Shown: positions 34,750 through 44,788, numbered from the stretch's first letter. The stretch is 64,000 nt of DNA from Vibrio algicola (GCF_009601765.2 NZ_CP045700.1:682001-746000), one strand, 5' to 3'. The notes: a model not told the origin generated them from the sequence alone. Translations and numbers: made by a program.

Positions 34750-35277
34750 ATGGTTAATTTTAATAACGTAGTAGGCACACCAACAGAATACGAATACGTT
34801 GGTTTCTGGGCTCGCGTTGGCGCTAGCCTTGTCGATACCATTTTATATTCGTGCCTGTTACTTTTACTGCCGATTGGAAATATGTTTAATAATGTCGAAC
34901 GTTATTCAATGCAAAATGACATGGGCAGTTTTCACTCTATCAGCACTTCTTGGTCAAGCGTTCTGCCTAGCGGTACCTTGTGGAGTTACTTACCACTATT
35001 AATTATTACGGTATTATTTTGGCGCTATCGCTCTGCCACTCCAGGTAAGATGATGATCAAGGCCAAAGTAGTTGATGCTAAAACAGGTTTACCGCTCACC
35101 ACCACTCAGTCGGTGATTCGCTACCTTGGTTATTTTGTTTCTACTTTTTTATTCTTTCTTGGCTTCTTTTGGGTGGCGGTAGATAGCAAGAAACAAGGCC
35201 TGCATGACAAGTTAGCCGGCAGCGTGGTGATCCGCCCTAAAAGCAATACTTTTCAGCCTGATTGGTCTAATAAATAA
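34750..35277 (+). CDS. RDD family membrane protein
   Basis: A 175-residue protein with three membrane segments and the RDD signatures GFWARVGASLVDTILYS (Arg, Asp) and RYRSATPGKMMIKAKVVDA. The frame runs back to 34648 inside DUF445, but the ATG at 34750 has an AGGAAG ribosome-binding site and begins the conserved region. Some RDD proteins act in ion exchange; no function can be assigned here. Confidence 0.88.
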   Translation: MVNFNNVVGTPTEYEYVGFWARVGASLVDTILYSCLLLLLPIGNMFNNVERYSMQNDMGSFHSISTSWSSVLPSGTLWSYLPLLIITVLFWRYRSATPGKMMIKAKVVDAKTGLPLTTTQSVIRYLGYFVSTFLFFLGFFWVAVDSKKQGLHDKLAGSVVIRPKSNTFQPDWSNK

Positions 35278-35311
35278 CCTCTTATCTAGCTAAGACTCAA
35301 CATAAGATCGC

Positions 35312-35350
35312 AAAAGGCCGAACAGAATATCCACTCTGTTCGGCCTTTTT
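35312..35350. terminator. Bidirectional terminator between RDD and MFS genes
   Basis: AAAAGGCCGAACAGA pairs with TCTGTTCGGCCTTTT around an eight-base loop, with A and T runs on both sides. It serves the convergent RDD (+) and MFS (-) genes. Confidence 0.85.
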
Positions 35351-35492
35351 GATCTCATCTTTAATGTTTCGATTTTATACAAATTACATCGATTTAATAA
35401 TCGAACAAGATTGACAATTTTCTCAAGCGACTAGGACGGATCAGCGTCTTTTCGGCGTATTCAAATTGATAAAATATTAAATGGAATTTGCT

Positions 35493-36701
35493 TTAGTTTT
35501 TACCCCAATGAAACCAACATACTTCGTTATCCATACTTGGCTTAGACGGTACATTGAAAGCCAGCAATAACGATACCGCCGCCATGAGTGCACCGATATA
35601 AAATACCGCTGCTGGTGAGTGTAGCCATAACATACCAAAAGTAACGGGAATAATAACTGCGGCAATGTGATTGATGGTAAATGAAACCCCAGCAGTCGAG
35701 GCCATATCTTTTGGATCGGCAATTTTTTGGAAATACGTTTTAATCGCCAAAGCCAAAGCAAAGAACAGATGATCAATCACATATAAACCTGCGGCTAAAT
35801 GCTCGTTATGCACTAAGGCGTAACCGACAAACACTAAGATCAAGCCGCAATATTCAAATATCATCGCTTTACGTTCACCAATGACGCCGATAAAGCGGCC
35901 AATTTTTTTGGCAAACATAAAGTTAAAGGCAAAATTAATCAAAAATAACAGTGTAATATCGGCTGCGGTATAATGAAATTTTTCTACCATTAAGAATCCG
36001 GCGAATACGGTGAAGATCTGACGACGTGCGCCACTCATAAAGGTCAGCGCGTAATAAAGCCAGTAACGTTTACGTAGTACTAAGTTTTTATTTTGGATGG
36101 TAGTGGATTCAAACTGTGGAAATGCCAATGCCATAAAGACGGTGACAATGAGTGCCGCGCTGCCCATAACCAGATAGACATGCCAATAGTCCCATTTCAG
36201 GATCTCTAACATCCCCCATAACACACCATAGGTAATGAGCGATGCCAACGCACCCACCGCGATCAATTTACCAAGAAACTCCGGTGCTTCTTCTTTCGAT
36301 AACCATTGTAAAGACAGCGACTGTTTTAAGGTTTCAAAATAATGAAATCCGGTCGACATCAATAAGGTGGTCATAAGCAAGCCCAATACCGATGGAAAGA
36401 AACCGGTGATAGAAACGCCAATCGACAGCATCGCCAAGGCGACAATCATAAATTTTTGTTCACGAATAAACAGCAATACAAACACCACAGTGAAGGCTAA
36501 AAAGCCTGGTATCTCGCGCACGCTTTGCAGTAAACCAATATCCGCCCCAGTAAATCCGGCTTTTTCGATCACAAAGTTATTCAATAATGCCTGCCAACTG
36601 GCAAAAGCGATTGGCACCACTATCGACACTAACAACAAGAATATTTGTGGTGTCTGCCATGCGTATTTTGGCGCGGTTATATTTTGTGGAGGAGGATTCA
36701 T
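35493..36701 (-). CDS. MFS transporter
   Basis: A 402-residue inner-membrane protein with twelve hydrophobic segments and a major-facilitator layout, including the charged loop LSKEEAPEFLGKLIAVGAL between helices 4 and 5 and KKIGRFIGVIGERKAM between the halves. The substrate is unknown; nothing in the neighbourhood suggests one. Monocistronic. Confidence 0.85.
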   Translation of the reverse strand: MNPPPQNITAPKYAWQTPQIFLLLVSIVVPIAFASWQALLNNFVIEKAGFTGADIGLLQSVREIPGFLAFTVVFVLLFIREQKFMIVALAMLSIGVSITGFFPSVLGLLMTTLLMSTGFHYFETLKQSLSLQWLSKEEAPEFLGKLIAVGALASLITYGVLWGMLEILKWDYWHVYLVMGSAALIVTVFMALAFPQFESTTIQNKNLVLRKRYWLYYALTFMSGARRQIFTVFAGFLMVEKFHYTAADITLLFLINFAFNFMFAKKIGRFIGVIGERKAMIFEYCGLILVFVGYALVHNEHLAAGLYVIDHLFFALALAIKTYFQKIADPKDMASTAGVSFTINHIAAVIIPVTFGMLWLHSPAAVFYIGALMAAVSLLLAFNVPSKPSMDNEVCWFHWGKN

Positions 36702-36773
36702 GACGGTCTCTAAGCTTATGCTTTGTTTTAAGTATTCTATTTCAAGATAGGGTTTATCCCGAAAATAAAGGAG

Positions 36774-36805
36774 AAAAAAGGCAAGTAACGTAAATTACTT
36801 GCCTT
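36774..36805 (-). terminator. Rho-independent terminator after mepM-like gene
   Basis: An 11-bp stem, AAGGCAAGTAA and TTACTTGCCTT, with a six-base loop and a T run on the minus strand. Confidence 0.85.
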
Positions 36806-36823
36806 ATTCAGTTATTGAGGGAT

Positions 36824-38161
36824 TTAGCTTTGTTGCTCACCCGGTTTTGCATTTTCTGCTTCTGGAGCATTCGCAGCCGTTTCTTCCGCTTGTTTAAACT
36901 CTTTATCGATCTTGCTGACATGTTGTTCAAACTCGGCTTTATCTTCTTTCGAGATAGACGTAGCCATCGGAATATTCGCCGTTAAGAAACTTACCGGACG
37001 ATTACGGATAATGAATTCATAATGCAGATGAGGGCCGGTTACTCGCCCTGTTGCACCCGATTTACCAATTAATTGTCCGCGATGAACAACTTGCCCTTTA
37101 TGTACCAAGAATTTACTTAGGTGCAAGTAACGAGTCCGATAAGTACTTCCATGCTGGATCGCGATGTATTTACCTGCGTATGGGTGATTTCGGATCATGG
37201 TCACGATACCATCGCCGGTAGCATAAACGTTGGTACCACTTGGACAAGCAATATCCGTTCCGTTATGCGGCGCTAAGCGATGCGTCACAGGGTGTAAACG
37301 ATGCGGGTTAAATGGTGAACTAATACGATAATGCTGTTTTAACGGCCAGCGTAAAAATGCACGTTGTAAGCTATCGCCATGCTGGTCATAGTATTGGCCA
37401 TCTTTGTGTAAATAAGCACTGATCACCACGCCACGATTATAAATTCGAATCGCTTCTATTTCACGATTACCACTAGCAACACCATCAATAAACTGACGAT
37501 TTTGTAATACTTCGAAGCGATCACCTGCGCGTAAATCACGACCAAAATTTAATTTATCTTTTAATAATTGGGTAATATTGGCAATTTCTGCCCCTGACAC
37601 ACCAATTTTATAAGCCGATGTTGAAAAGCTACCATGAACTTTCCCTATTAGCGGGTACGATTTCCAAACACCATCTAATGTGATGTCTTTAAAGGTATAG
37701 CTTTCATCATTATGGCGAGTAAATACCACTCGGTCCGCAATGGTGAATTCCACTTCTAATTTAGTTAGATGTTGTTGTTTCTCATCCATCCAAATTTTTA
37801 AAATATTGCCCGGCTTTAAGGTATCTAAAGTCAGGTGGTTTTGGTCGGTATCCATCACACTCAGCATGTCACCATACGGCACACCTAAACGAACAAAAAT
37901 ACTGCTTAAGTTATCGCCCGGTTGAATTTCATACGCATACAAGGGCGCATCTTTTAAAGGCATGATCGGTTGAGTTTTCGCCACCGCCAGCTTTTCTTTA
38001 GCAAGAATTTTATCCATATCCATAGGGACGGATTTACGCCCGTCGCCGGAGCCGGAAATAATGGCGTACAAAATGAAAAGGACCACAAGACCCGCCGCTA
38101 TTTTCATCGCGAGCGGAAACGAAGGATGTTGACGCAATTGAGATAATCGTTGTTTAGACAT
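36824..38161 (-). CDS. mepM: M23 murein DD-endopeptidase (MepM/ShyA-like)
   Basis: A 445-residue envelope protein with an N-terminal membrane anchor (about residues 19-38) and an OapA/LysM-like domain (YEIQPGDNLSSIFVRLGVPY, about 82-101). The LytM zinc peptidase has the ligand motifs HNGTDIACPSG and HLHYEF. The enzyme cuts D-Ala-mDAP cross-links in peptidoglycan so that new strands can be inserted; Vibrio homologues (ShyA) are essential for elongation. The C-terminal tail is acidic and low-complexity. Single gene with its own terminator. The symbol is by similarity. Confidence 0.9.
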   Translation of the reverse strand: MSKQRLSQLRQHPSFPLAMKIAAGLVVLFILYAIISGSGDGRKSVPMDMDKILAKEKLAVAKTQPIMPLKDAPLYAYEIQPGDNLSSIFVRLGVPYGDMLSVMDTDQNHLTLDTLKPGNILKIWMDEKQQHLTKLEVEFTIADRVVFTRHNDESYTFKDITLDGVWKSYPLIGKVHGSFSTSAYKIGVSGAEIANITQLLKDKLNFGRDLRAGDRFEVLQNRQFIDGVASGNREIEAIRIYNRGVVISAYLHKDGQYYDQHGDSLQRAFLRWPLKQHYRISSPFNPHRLHPVTHRLAPHNGTDIACPSGTNVYATGDGIVTMIRNHPYAGKYIAIQHGSTYRTRYLHLSKFLVHKGQVVHRGQLIGKSGATGRVTGPHLHYEFIIRNRPVSFLTANIPMATSISKEDKAEFEQHVSKIDKEFKQAEETAANAPEAENAKPGEQQS

Positions 38162-38415
38162 AACACTAAATAATTCAATAAGGATAAAGGTCCGGCTAAC
38201 AACACAAAGATGTGTTTTGTTCCGCCACGGTATAGACGATAAAACAGCTTATCGACTGACTGCGATAAATTCAGACGGAATGTAACTTAATTTTACAAAA
38301 AAAGCTAACCCATTCCTTAAACAGCTTGCTTTACTGACACTATACGGATGCCCCACACACAACGTTAACATTCACGTAATGTTATGGCTTCTTATATCAT
38401 CACACTAGATTGAGT

Positions 38416-39606
38416 TTAGCTGACTAACTCAACATCCGATTTTGGCACACAACAACAAGCTAACACTTTACCTTCATCAATTTCGCCAGGAAATAACGCG
38501 GGCATATCCGGTTGATCGACACTGCCTGATTCTAATGTCATTTTACAACACCCACAAAAACCTGAACGGCAACTATTGGCGATCGCTAAACCCGCCTTTT
38601 CCGCTTGCTCTAATAACGTCGATTGGTTATCACCTTCAAACAGATTGCCATCAATGCTAATAGTGACCTTTTTTACTGCTGCCACTTCCACCACATCGGC
38701 GCTGGTATCGGCATAACATTCTTTCTCTTTGGTTTCGATAATTTCCACCACATCTCCCGCGCGGATCATGCCTTCATTTTTGGCGATCACATTTTGACCA
38801 AAGAAGATGCCACCACTTTCATCTGCGCGAAATGTTGCCATCGTTTTCACTGGTTCATTTTTTTCACTGCGCATCGCAGTTTTAGGATTCACTGTAGTCA
38901 ATACACAACGCATGCAAGGTTTCACCACTTCAAATTCAACTTCGCCTATACGAAAACGTTTCCAACTATCTTCGGCAAACGCTTCGGTATCGGCTACCAC
39001 AATATTAGGGCGAAATTGCGCCATCGTATGTTGCGTTGGTTGCTCTGAAATTGAACAACGTTGATTCAGTTCATCAAGTGAGGCTTGGCTAATCAGTAGC
39101 AATGGATAACCATCGGCAAAACTGACGTTGGTTTGAATTTTTTCACGCTGGCGATTGGATTGTTCGCCCGTAAATAGAAGTTGGACTTTTTTACCAATAA
39201 TAAAGCTAAACCAATCATTGGCTTGTTGTGAGGTTGAATACGCAATGAATTCATCACCCCATACTTGGCAAGTCACCTCCTCCATTGAGCATTCAGAAAA
39301 ATGAAGATGCAGCGGCGCAGACTCTGGGTAAGTCAACACTAAACCATTGGCTTGCAAGGCAGATTTCACTCGCACCATCTGGTTATTTTCCCGCGCAGTG
39401 ATCATCCGGCCATTCGTATCGGCCACCATAAAACGTCGGTCAAAGCTTAGTCCTTGTTTTTCCACCCACGATGATGACACGCCGATACCGGTAATTGATT
39501 TCACCGGATAAACATTAATTTGAGAGAGTGTGGCGGGGATATGTTCATCAAGGCCAAGGGTGGCTTCAAGTTTGGCGAGTTTTTTTTCCACTTCCGACTG
39601 GCTCAT
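38416..39606 (-). CDS. ycbX: YcbX-type MOSC and 2Fe-2S domain protein
   Basis: A 396-residue protein: MOSC N-terminal barrel (about 24-140, INVYPVKSITGIGV), MOSC domain with the molybdenum-cofactor-binding cysteine in KPCMRCVLTTVNP, and a C-terminal plant-type ferredoxin domain with CRSGFCGCCKMTLESG plus a later CC pair. E. coli YcbX has the same plan and reduces N-hydroxylated bases and similar toxic compounds with a molybdenum cofactor. The acidic linker before the ferredoxin domain is a little longer than in E. coli. It is divergent from pyrC. Confidence 0.9.
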   Translation of the reverse strand: MSQSEVEKKLAKLEATLGLDEHIPATLSQINVYPVKSITGIGVSSSWVEKQGLSFDRRFMVADTNGRMITARENNQMVRVKSALQANGLVLTYPESAPLHLHFSECSMEEVTCQVWGDEFIAYSTSQQANDWFSFIIGKKVQLLFTGEQSNRQREKIQTNVSFADGYPLLLISQASLDELNQRCSISEQPTQHTMAQFRPNIVVADTEAFAEDSWKRFRIGEVEFEVVKPCMRCVLTTVNPKTAMRSEKNEPVKTMATFRADESGGIFFGQNVIAKNEGMIRAGDVVEIIETKEKECYADTSADVVEVAAVKKVTISIDGNLFEGDNQSTLLEQAEKAGLAIANSCRSGFCGCCKMTLESGSVDQPDMPALFPGEIDEGKVLACCCVPKSDVELVS

Positions 39607-39717
39607 TGTTACTCCACAATTTTGGTTATGACGCTTTCTTGCTTTGAAACAATGTTATCAGAGTTCCAGTAAAATTTGATGAAAAATAGCGACAATTGCT
39701 CTATTATCCCACACCAA

Positions 39718-39733
39718 ATGCAAGCGTTTGCGT
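39718..39733 (+). promoter_or_regulatory. PurR box upstream of pyrC
   Basis: ATGCAAGCGTTTGCGT fits the PurR consensus ANGCAANCGNTTNCNT at every fixed position. It lies 38 bases before the pyrC ATG. PurR control of pyrC is known in E. coli, so the site is very likely functional. Confidence 0.85.
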
Positions 39734-39770
39734 TTTCTTTCCCGCATGAATCAATAAAAGGTAGAAATCC

Positions 39771-40799
39771 ATGACAACCCTAACCATTACCCGTCCTGAC
39801 GATTGGCATGTACATTTACGCGATGGTGATGCGCTTGCCAACACGGTAAAAGATATCAGCCGTTACAATGGCCGAGCGTTGATCATGCCAAATACCGTTC
39901 CACCGGTGACCGATCTGGCGATGGCGCTTGATTATCGTAAACGCATTATGGCGCACAACAAAACCGCCGCTTTCGAACCTTTAATGGCGCTGTATTTAAC
40001 CGATAACACCACCGCTGAAGATGTCCGCACCGCGCACGCTTCTGGCAAGGTTGTGGCGTGTAAACTCTACCCGGCTGGCGCGACCACTAATTCTGATTCT
40101 GGCGTGACGTCGGCACAAAAAATCTATCCGGTATTAGAGGCAATGGCTGAAATTGGCATGTTGTTATTAATTCATGGCGAAGTCACCACTCACGATGTCG
40201 ATATTTTTGACCGCGAAGAGCAGTTTTTGAATACCGTGCTTGCGCCAATCGTCAATGATTTCCCGCATTTAAAAATCGTGTTAGAGCACATCACCACTAG
40301 CAACGCCGTTGAGTTTGTTAAAAACGCCGGTGACAATGTGGCCGCGACCATTACTGCCCACCATTTATTGTTCAACCGCAATCACATGTTAGTGGGCGGA
40401 ATTCGTCCTCATTTTTATTGCCTGCCAATTTTAAAACGTGGCTCACATCAACAAGCGTTAATTGAAGCAGCCACCAGCGGCAACAAAAAATTCTTCATTG
40501 GCACCGATTCTGCGCCGCATGCTCAAGGTAAAAAAGAGACGGCTTGTGGTTGCGCCGGTTCGTATACCGCTCACGCATCGATTGAGCTTTACGCCGAAGT
40601 GTTTGATCTCGCAGATAAGCTTGAAAACTTAGAAGCCTTTGCCAGTCATAATGGTCCTGATTTTTATAACTTGCCACGTAATAGCGACACCATCACACTA
40701 GAAAAATCAGCTTGGGATGTCCCTGCCACTATGCCATTTGGCGATGATGTCGTTGTGCCGATCCGTGCCAATGAAAAAATTGAATGGTTGGTGAAGTAG
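39771..40799 (+). CDS. pyrC: Dihydroorotase PyrC
   Basis: A 342-residue enzyme of the short E. coli type. Metal ligands are visible in [10 protein letters not shown], the lysine that becomes carboxylated in [12 protein letters not shown], and later histidines (LIHGEVT, VLEHITT) and aspartate ([14 protein letters not shown]). It closes N-carbamoyl-aspartate to dihydroorotate in pyrimidine synthesis. An AAGGTAG ribosome-binding site precedes the ATG, and a PurR box lies upstream. Confidence 0.96.
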   Translation: MTTLTITRPDDWHVHLRDGDALANTVKDISRYNGRALIMPNTVPPVTDLAMALDYRKRIMAHNKTAAFEPLMALYLTDNTTAEDVRTAHASGKVVACKLYPAGATTNSDSGVTSAQKIYPVLEAMAEIGMLLLIHGEVTTHDVDIFDREEQFLNTVLAPIVNDFPHLKIVLEHITTSNAVEFVKNAGDNVAATITAHHLLFNRNHMLVGGIRPHFYCLPILKRGSHQQALIEAATSGNKKFFIGTDSAPHAQGKKETACGCAGSYTAHASIELYAEVFDLADKLENLEAFASHNGPDFYNLPRNSDTITLEKSAWDVPATMPFGDDVVVPIRANEKIEWLVK

Positions 40800-40818
40800 G
40801 TTCATTAAATTAAGCTTC

Positions 40819-40946
40819 TATACCCAAAATAATTGAAGTTGCAGTGAGGCGGCAAGTAAACGAAGCCCCATGAGCTTAGCTTGCCTAAGTGATTGGGGTG
40901 AGTTAGCGCAGCCAACAAAGCTGCAGCTTCAAGTAAGACGGGTATA
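40819..40946 (+). repeat. 128-bp dispersed palindromic repeat, copy 1
   Basis: Bounded by TATACCC and GGGTATA, with imperfect inverted ends of about 26 bp (TTGAAGTTGCAG against CTGCAGCTTCAA) and a central hairpin (CTTAG...CTAAG). Copies 2 and 3 at 44471 and 57541 have exactly the same length in the opposite orientation. All three copies lie between genes. It looks like a miniature inverted-repeat element or a folded RNA element. Confidence 0.85.
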
Positions 40947-40992
40947 CACCAATATTAAATGGAATTGGTATTACATTTAACTCCAAATAAAT

Positions 40993-41035
40993 AAAAAGCT
41001 CGCGCATTGATTTATCTCAAATACGCGAGCTTTTT
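40993..41035. terminator. Bidirectional terminator between pyrC and arsJ
   Basis: AAAAAGCTCGCG pairs with CGCGAGCTTTTT around a 19-base loop, with T runs on both strands. It serves pyrC (+) and arsJ (-). Confidence 0.85.
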
Positions 41036-41090
41036 ATTGATAATCGCCTAGGCCAATGTCTATGCCGAGTCTTTAATGTGATCGTTTTGC

Positions 41091-42341
41091 TTAGACCGTG
41101 GTTGCGGTATGTTTGGGCAACCAAAGCGAAATCACACAGGTTAAGGCTAAAAATCCAAACGACACCCATAAACAGGCTGCGAAACCAGCGACTTGGAACA
41201 CCCAACCAGATAAAACCGTCCCGATTAAGCGCCCCATCGCATTGGCCATATAATAAAAGCCAACATCTAACGACACCCCATCTTGCTTGGCATAACTGAC
41301 AATCAAATACGAATGCAATGATGAGTTAACCGCAAAGATAGCACCAAATATCAGCAAACCGATCACGATGGTATACTCGGCATACCAATTGACTTGGATA
41401 GCCAATGCGATCACACCTGTCACTACGGTTAATAGCACCGCCCACATTAACGCCATTTTTCCATCTGGGGTAACCCCTTTTTCTCTACCCGTTCCCCCTC
41501 TTCCAGTTAACTTGGGCGCTTGAGTTTGTACTATGCCGTAACCAATCACCCATAAGGCTAAAAAACCACCAACATAAGTATGATCCCAACCAAATACACT
41601 GCCTAAATAAATAGGCAATGCGACCACAAACCACACATCGCGTGCGCCAAACAAAAATAAGCGCGCCGCCGATAATATATTGACACTCGAAGATTTAGAA
41701 AACATCTCCGAAAATTTTGGTTTGGTGCTTGCTTTACCCATATCGGATTTTAAAAACAGTAAACTACTCATGAACACCAACAGCAATACCGCTGCCATCG
41801 TTAAAACCGCATATTGAAACCCAATCAACGTCAACAGCAATCCACCGATGAAGAAACCAAAACCTTTTAGTGCGTTTTTAGAACCGGTTAACACTGCAAT
41901 CCAATGATACAACGCGCCTTGTTCATTATTCGGCACTAAGGTTTTAATCGAACTTTTGGCACTCATTTTATTCAGATCTTTGGCAATACCAGAAATCGCT
42001 TGTGCCAGCATCACCCATGCAACGGTTAACCAACTGCTTGGCACTGCAAGTAACAGTAGCACGAGTATTTGCAACGCCAAACCCACATTCATGGTTCGGC
42101 TGAGCCCCAACCTTGCGCCTAGCCATCCTCCAACTAAGTTGGTGACAACCCCAAAAAATTCATAAAACAAAAACAAGGAAGCAATGGCTAAGGTTGAATA
42201 ACCTAAGTCATGAAAATACAACACCACCAACATGCGTAATGCACCATCGGTAATGGTAAAGTTCCAATAATTAAACGTCACCAACATGTACTGTCGTAAG
42301 GTGCTATCTAAGCGAGATAAAGCGGCTATCATTTTTATCAC
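41091..42341 (-). CDS. arsJ: ArsJ organoarsenical (1-arseno-3-phosphoglycerate) efflux permease
   Basis: A 416-residue MFS-type protein with about twelve membrane segments and the ArsJ-like N-terminus (YMLVTFNYWNFTITDGALRMLVVLYFHDLG). With the GAPDH encoded upstream it gives arsenate resistance: the dehydrogenase makes unstable 1-arseno-3-phosphoglycerate and ArsJ exports it. Last gene of the arsR-gapdh-phosphatase-arsJ operon. The context makes the assignment strong. Confidence 0.92.
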   Translation of the reverse strand: MIKMIAALSRLDSTLRQYMLVTFNYWNFTITDGALRMLVVLYFHDLGYSTLAIASLFLFYEFFGVVTNLVGGWLGARLGLSRTMNVGLALQILVLLLLAVPSSWLTVAWVMLAQAISGIAKDLNKMSAKSSIKTLVPNNEQGALYHWIAVLTGSKNALKGFGFFIGGLLLTLIGFQYAVLTMAAVLLLVFMSSLLFLKSDMGKASTKPKFSEMFSKSSSVNILSAARLFLFGARDVWFVVALPIYLGSVFGWDHTYVGGFLALWVIGYGIVQTQAPKLTGRGGTGREKGVTPDGKMALMWAVLLTVVTGVIALAIQVNWYAEYTIVIGLLIFGAIFAVNSSLHSYLIVSYAKQDGVSLDVGFYYMANAMGRLIGTVLSGWVFQVAGFAACLWVSFGFLALTCVISLWLPKHTATTV

Positions 42342-42430
42342 TCAACCTTTATCTAAACTCAAAGTGAATAAAAGAAGGGGTCGACGGCCTACTTTTATCA
42401 CTTTGGTTAATGTCTTTTATATAAAGCGAT

Positions 42431-42919
42431 TTATCCCGCAAAAGCGCGAATATATTCGATCTGATCGGGCTTAGTAAATGCCCCCGGACGCAGGGCTTGC
42501 ACTTGCTCGATGATCAAATCTAAAGGCCAGTCTTTCTCCAGCAAAAAATGCGCCGCTAATAATCCGGTACGACCCGAGCCGCCCATGCAATGCATTGCCA
42601 CTTTTTCACCTTTATCAATATGCTGATGCAACGCTTGACTTAACGAGCTCCATTGCTGCATAAAACTCGCGTCTGGCGCTTGATCATCTTCAATCGGCGC
42701 GTGATACCATTTCATGCCTAATGCTTCGACTTGTTTTGACAGATCATCAACACCTTTTTGCTGCATTTCTTCGATACTCAAAGCAGTCACAACTGCGCTC
42801 ACGCCTTGCGCTTTTAGCTGTTGTAAACTTTCAATCAAAGACACAATTTTAGTCCCAGGACACGGCGTTAATATCAAGGCGCCAGTATCAAGTTTTAATT
42901 CCCAAGTAGGATGGATCAT
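42431..42919 (-). CDS. Dual-specificity-type phosphatase in arsenic operon
   Basis: A 162-residue cysteine phosphatase. The P-loop HCMGGSGRTG contains the nucleophile C111, and the upstream loop IEDDQAPD probably supplies the general acid. The fold is that of dual-specificity or CDKN3-like phosphatases. It lies 12 bases after the gapdh gene and before arsJ, so it is co-expressed with the arsenate system. Its substrate is unknown; a small phosphorylated metabolite or a protein are both possible. It does not look like an ArsC arsenate reductase of the low-molecular-weight phosphatase type, which has the P-loop at the N-terminus. Confidence 0.82.
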   Translation of the reverse strand: MIHPTWELKLDTGALILTPCPGTKIVSLIESLQQLKAQGVSAVVTALSIEEMQQKGVDDLSKQVEALGMKWYHAPIEDDQAPDASFMQQWSSLSQALHQHIDKGEKVAMHCMGGSGRTGLLAAHFLLEKDWPLDLIIEQVQALRPGAFTKPDQIEYIRAFAG

Positions 42920-42931
42920 GATTTTTCCTTG

Positions 42932-43933
42932 TTATTTTTGGCCAACGAGACGAACTAACTCGGCGGTACGGGTGGCATAGCCCATTTCATTGTCATACCA
43001 AGCATAGATTTTCACCATTCGCTTACCGACCACCATAGTAGAAAGCGCATCGACGATGGTGGAACGCGGATCGCCTTTATAATCAATCGAGACTAATGGG
43101 CGGGCTTCAAAGCCTAAAATGCCTTTTAATTCTCTCTCTGACGCCTCCTGTAATAAGTCGTTCACTTCTTCTGCCGTGGTATCACGTTTCACATCAAAAA
43201 TGATATCGGTCAAGGATGCATTAGCCAAAGGTACTCGTACCGCATGGCCGTTGATTTTGCCTTTTAGATCCGGAAAAATTTCGACAATTGCGGTGGCAGA
43301 TCCGGTTGTCGTCGGAATCAGGCTCATACCACAGGCGCGGGCACGGCGTAGATCTTTATGTGGCGCATCTAAAATGGTTTGAGTATTAGTCAGGTTGTGA
43401 ATGGTGGTAAAGCTCGATTGCTCAATCCCGAGTTTTTCATGGATCACTTTCACCACTGGCGCAATGCAGTTGGTGGTACAAGACGCCGCGGTCACAATAC
43501 GATGTTTTTCAGGCTCGAATATATTGTCATTCACTCCCATCACGATATTGGCCACACCCGCTTCTTTAACTGGTGCCGACACCACCACGCGCTTAACGCC
43601 TTGCGCTAAATATTGATTTAATAATGCGCTTTTACGGTGTACCCCAGTCGCTTCAATCACCACATCACATTGTGACCAATCCACATCGGCAATCGCTTTT
43701 TGTTGGCTGACTTTTATCGACTGACCGTTAATGAGCATGTGATTGTCTGCGCAGGTGACCGCATGGTGCCAACGACCTTGAATTGAATCGAACTCTAATA
43801 AATGCGCCAAAGTCGCGGTATCGCCAGCCACATCATTGATTTGCACAAATTCAATCTCAGACCAATCAAATGCGGCGCGAAGTGCTAAACGACCAATGCG
43901 CCCAAATCCATTAATTCCTACTTTTATCGTCAT
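42932..43933 (-). CDS. ArsJ-associated glyceraldehyde-3-phosphate dehydrogenase
   Basis: A 333-residue GAPDH with the N-terminal NAD-binding [17 protein letters not shown] and the catalytic cysteine C152 in [12 protein letters not shown]. In arsenic operons the enzyme uses arsenate in place of phosphate, giving 1-arseno-3-phosphoglycerate for export by ArsJ. The housekeeping GAPDH is expected elsewhere; the location between arsR and arsJ shows this copy's role. Confidence 0.93.
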   Translation of the reverse strand: MTIKVGINGFGRIGRLALRAAFDWSEIEFVQINDVAGDTATLAHLLEFDSIQGRWHHAVTCADNHMLINGQSIKVSQQKAIADVDWSQCDVVIEATGVHRKSALLNQYLAQGVKRVVVSAPVKEAGVANIVMGVNDNIFEPEKHRIVTAASCTTNCIAPVVKVIHEKLGIEQSSFTTIHNLTNTQTILDAPHKDLRRARACGMSLIPTTTGSATAIVEIFPDLKGKINGHAVRVPLANASLTDIIFDVKRDTTAEEVNDLLQEASERELKGILGFEARPLVSIDYKGDPRSTIVDALSTMVVGKRMVKIYAWYDNEMGYATRTAELVRLVGQK

Positions 43934-44004
43934 CTCTTTATCCTTAAAATGTTCATCATTGTTGATCTGCGTCTAACGTGAAATCGCATAGTTGTTGGCG
44001 ACTG

Positions 44005-44352
44005 TTAAACACAGCACGTTGGACGTTCTTTCATTTGTGCTAATCTCTGCACATCTTTCTGGTATTGCGCGGCTAAACATTTCGAGTCGCGCAAACCTTG
44101 TAATTGCTTTCTCATCCAACCCGGTAAGTCATCGGCTAAGCGATAAAAAACCCATTGCCCTTGCCTAATATCCACCACCACACCACTGGCCCTTAATAAA
44201 GCTAAATGTCGTGAAATTTTGGGCTGACTTTGATCCAAAGCTTGGGTCAGTTCCGCGACACATACTTGCTGTTCACGGGCGATAATTAACACACAACGCA
44301 CTCGGGTTTCATCTGCAAGCAGTTTAAAAAATTGATGAGGTAACATAAGCAC
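44005..44352 (-). CDS. arsR: ArsR-family arsenic-responsive repressor
   Basis: A 115-residue winged-helix repressor with the recognition helix in LDQSQPKISRHLALLRASGVV. Only one cysteine lies in the usual alpha-3 metal site region (QQVCVAEL), but the C-terminus carries CLAAQ and a final PTCCV pair. Arsenite may therefore be sensed by C-terminal cysteines, as in some other ArsR groups; this is inferred. First gene of the arsenate operon. An AT-rich near-palindrome ATATGCGTAT at 44369-44378 just upstream may be its operator. Confidence 0.9.
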   Translation of the reverse strand: MLMLPHQFFKLLADETRVRCVLIIAREQQVCVAELTQALDQSQPKISRHLALLRASGVVVDIRQGQWVFYRLADDLPGWMRKQLQGLRDSKCLAAQYQKDVQRLAQMKERPTCCV

Positions 44353-44470
44353 CGCCTCTTATATATGGATATGCGTATGTTATAAATATCTAACAGCAAA
44401 GCAAGCTAAAAGTCCAAATGTCATAAAAGGTTCATGCAGCCTAACCCTCTTGTGAACCAAATCAACGGTA

Positions 44471-44598
44471 TATAACCGTCTTACTTGAAGCTGCAGCTTT
44501 GTTGGCTGCGCTAACTCACCCCAATCACTTAGGCAAGCTAAGCTCATGATGCTTCGTTTACTTGCCGCCTCACTGCAACTTCAATTACTTTGGGTATA
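44471..44598 (-). repeat. 128-bp dispersed palindromic repeat, copy 2
   Basis: Nearly identical to the copies at 40819 and 57541, inverted relative to the first. It lies in the 465-base gap between arsR and fhs. The only other recognised element in that gap is the PurR box at 44773. Confidence 0.85.
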
Positions 44599-44772
44599 GA
44601 AATGTAAATATCTGAAGATTTCGTTGTTAACGGCATAATTTCGAGATCTCAAATTACACTGTGAAATACAGGAAAAAGTTGGATAAAGCAGCAATTGAGG
44701 CTAAAATTTCCGCGACAAAATTATCCACTACCATTTTTGCTTTACAAGCGACAATTACACGCTATTATCGCC

Positions 44773-44788
44773 ACGCAAACGTTTCCCT
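44773..44788 (+). promoter_or_regulatory. PurR box upstream of fhs
   Basis: ACGCAAACGTTTCCCT matches the PurR consensus ANGCAANCGNTTNCNT at every fixed position, 30 bases before the fhs ATG. Control by PurR fits the enzyme's role in supplying formyl groups for purine synthesis. Confidence 0.8.

Noticed and set aside
42431..42919. Phosphatase as an ArsC arsenate reductase
   Set aside because: The cysteine motif is near the C-terminal third and of the dual-specificity type, not the N-terminal P-loop of LMW-type ArsC.
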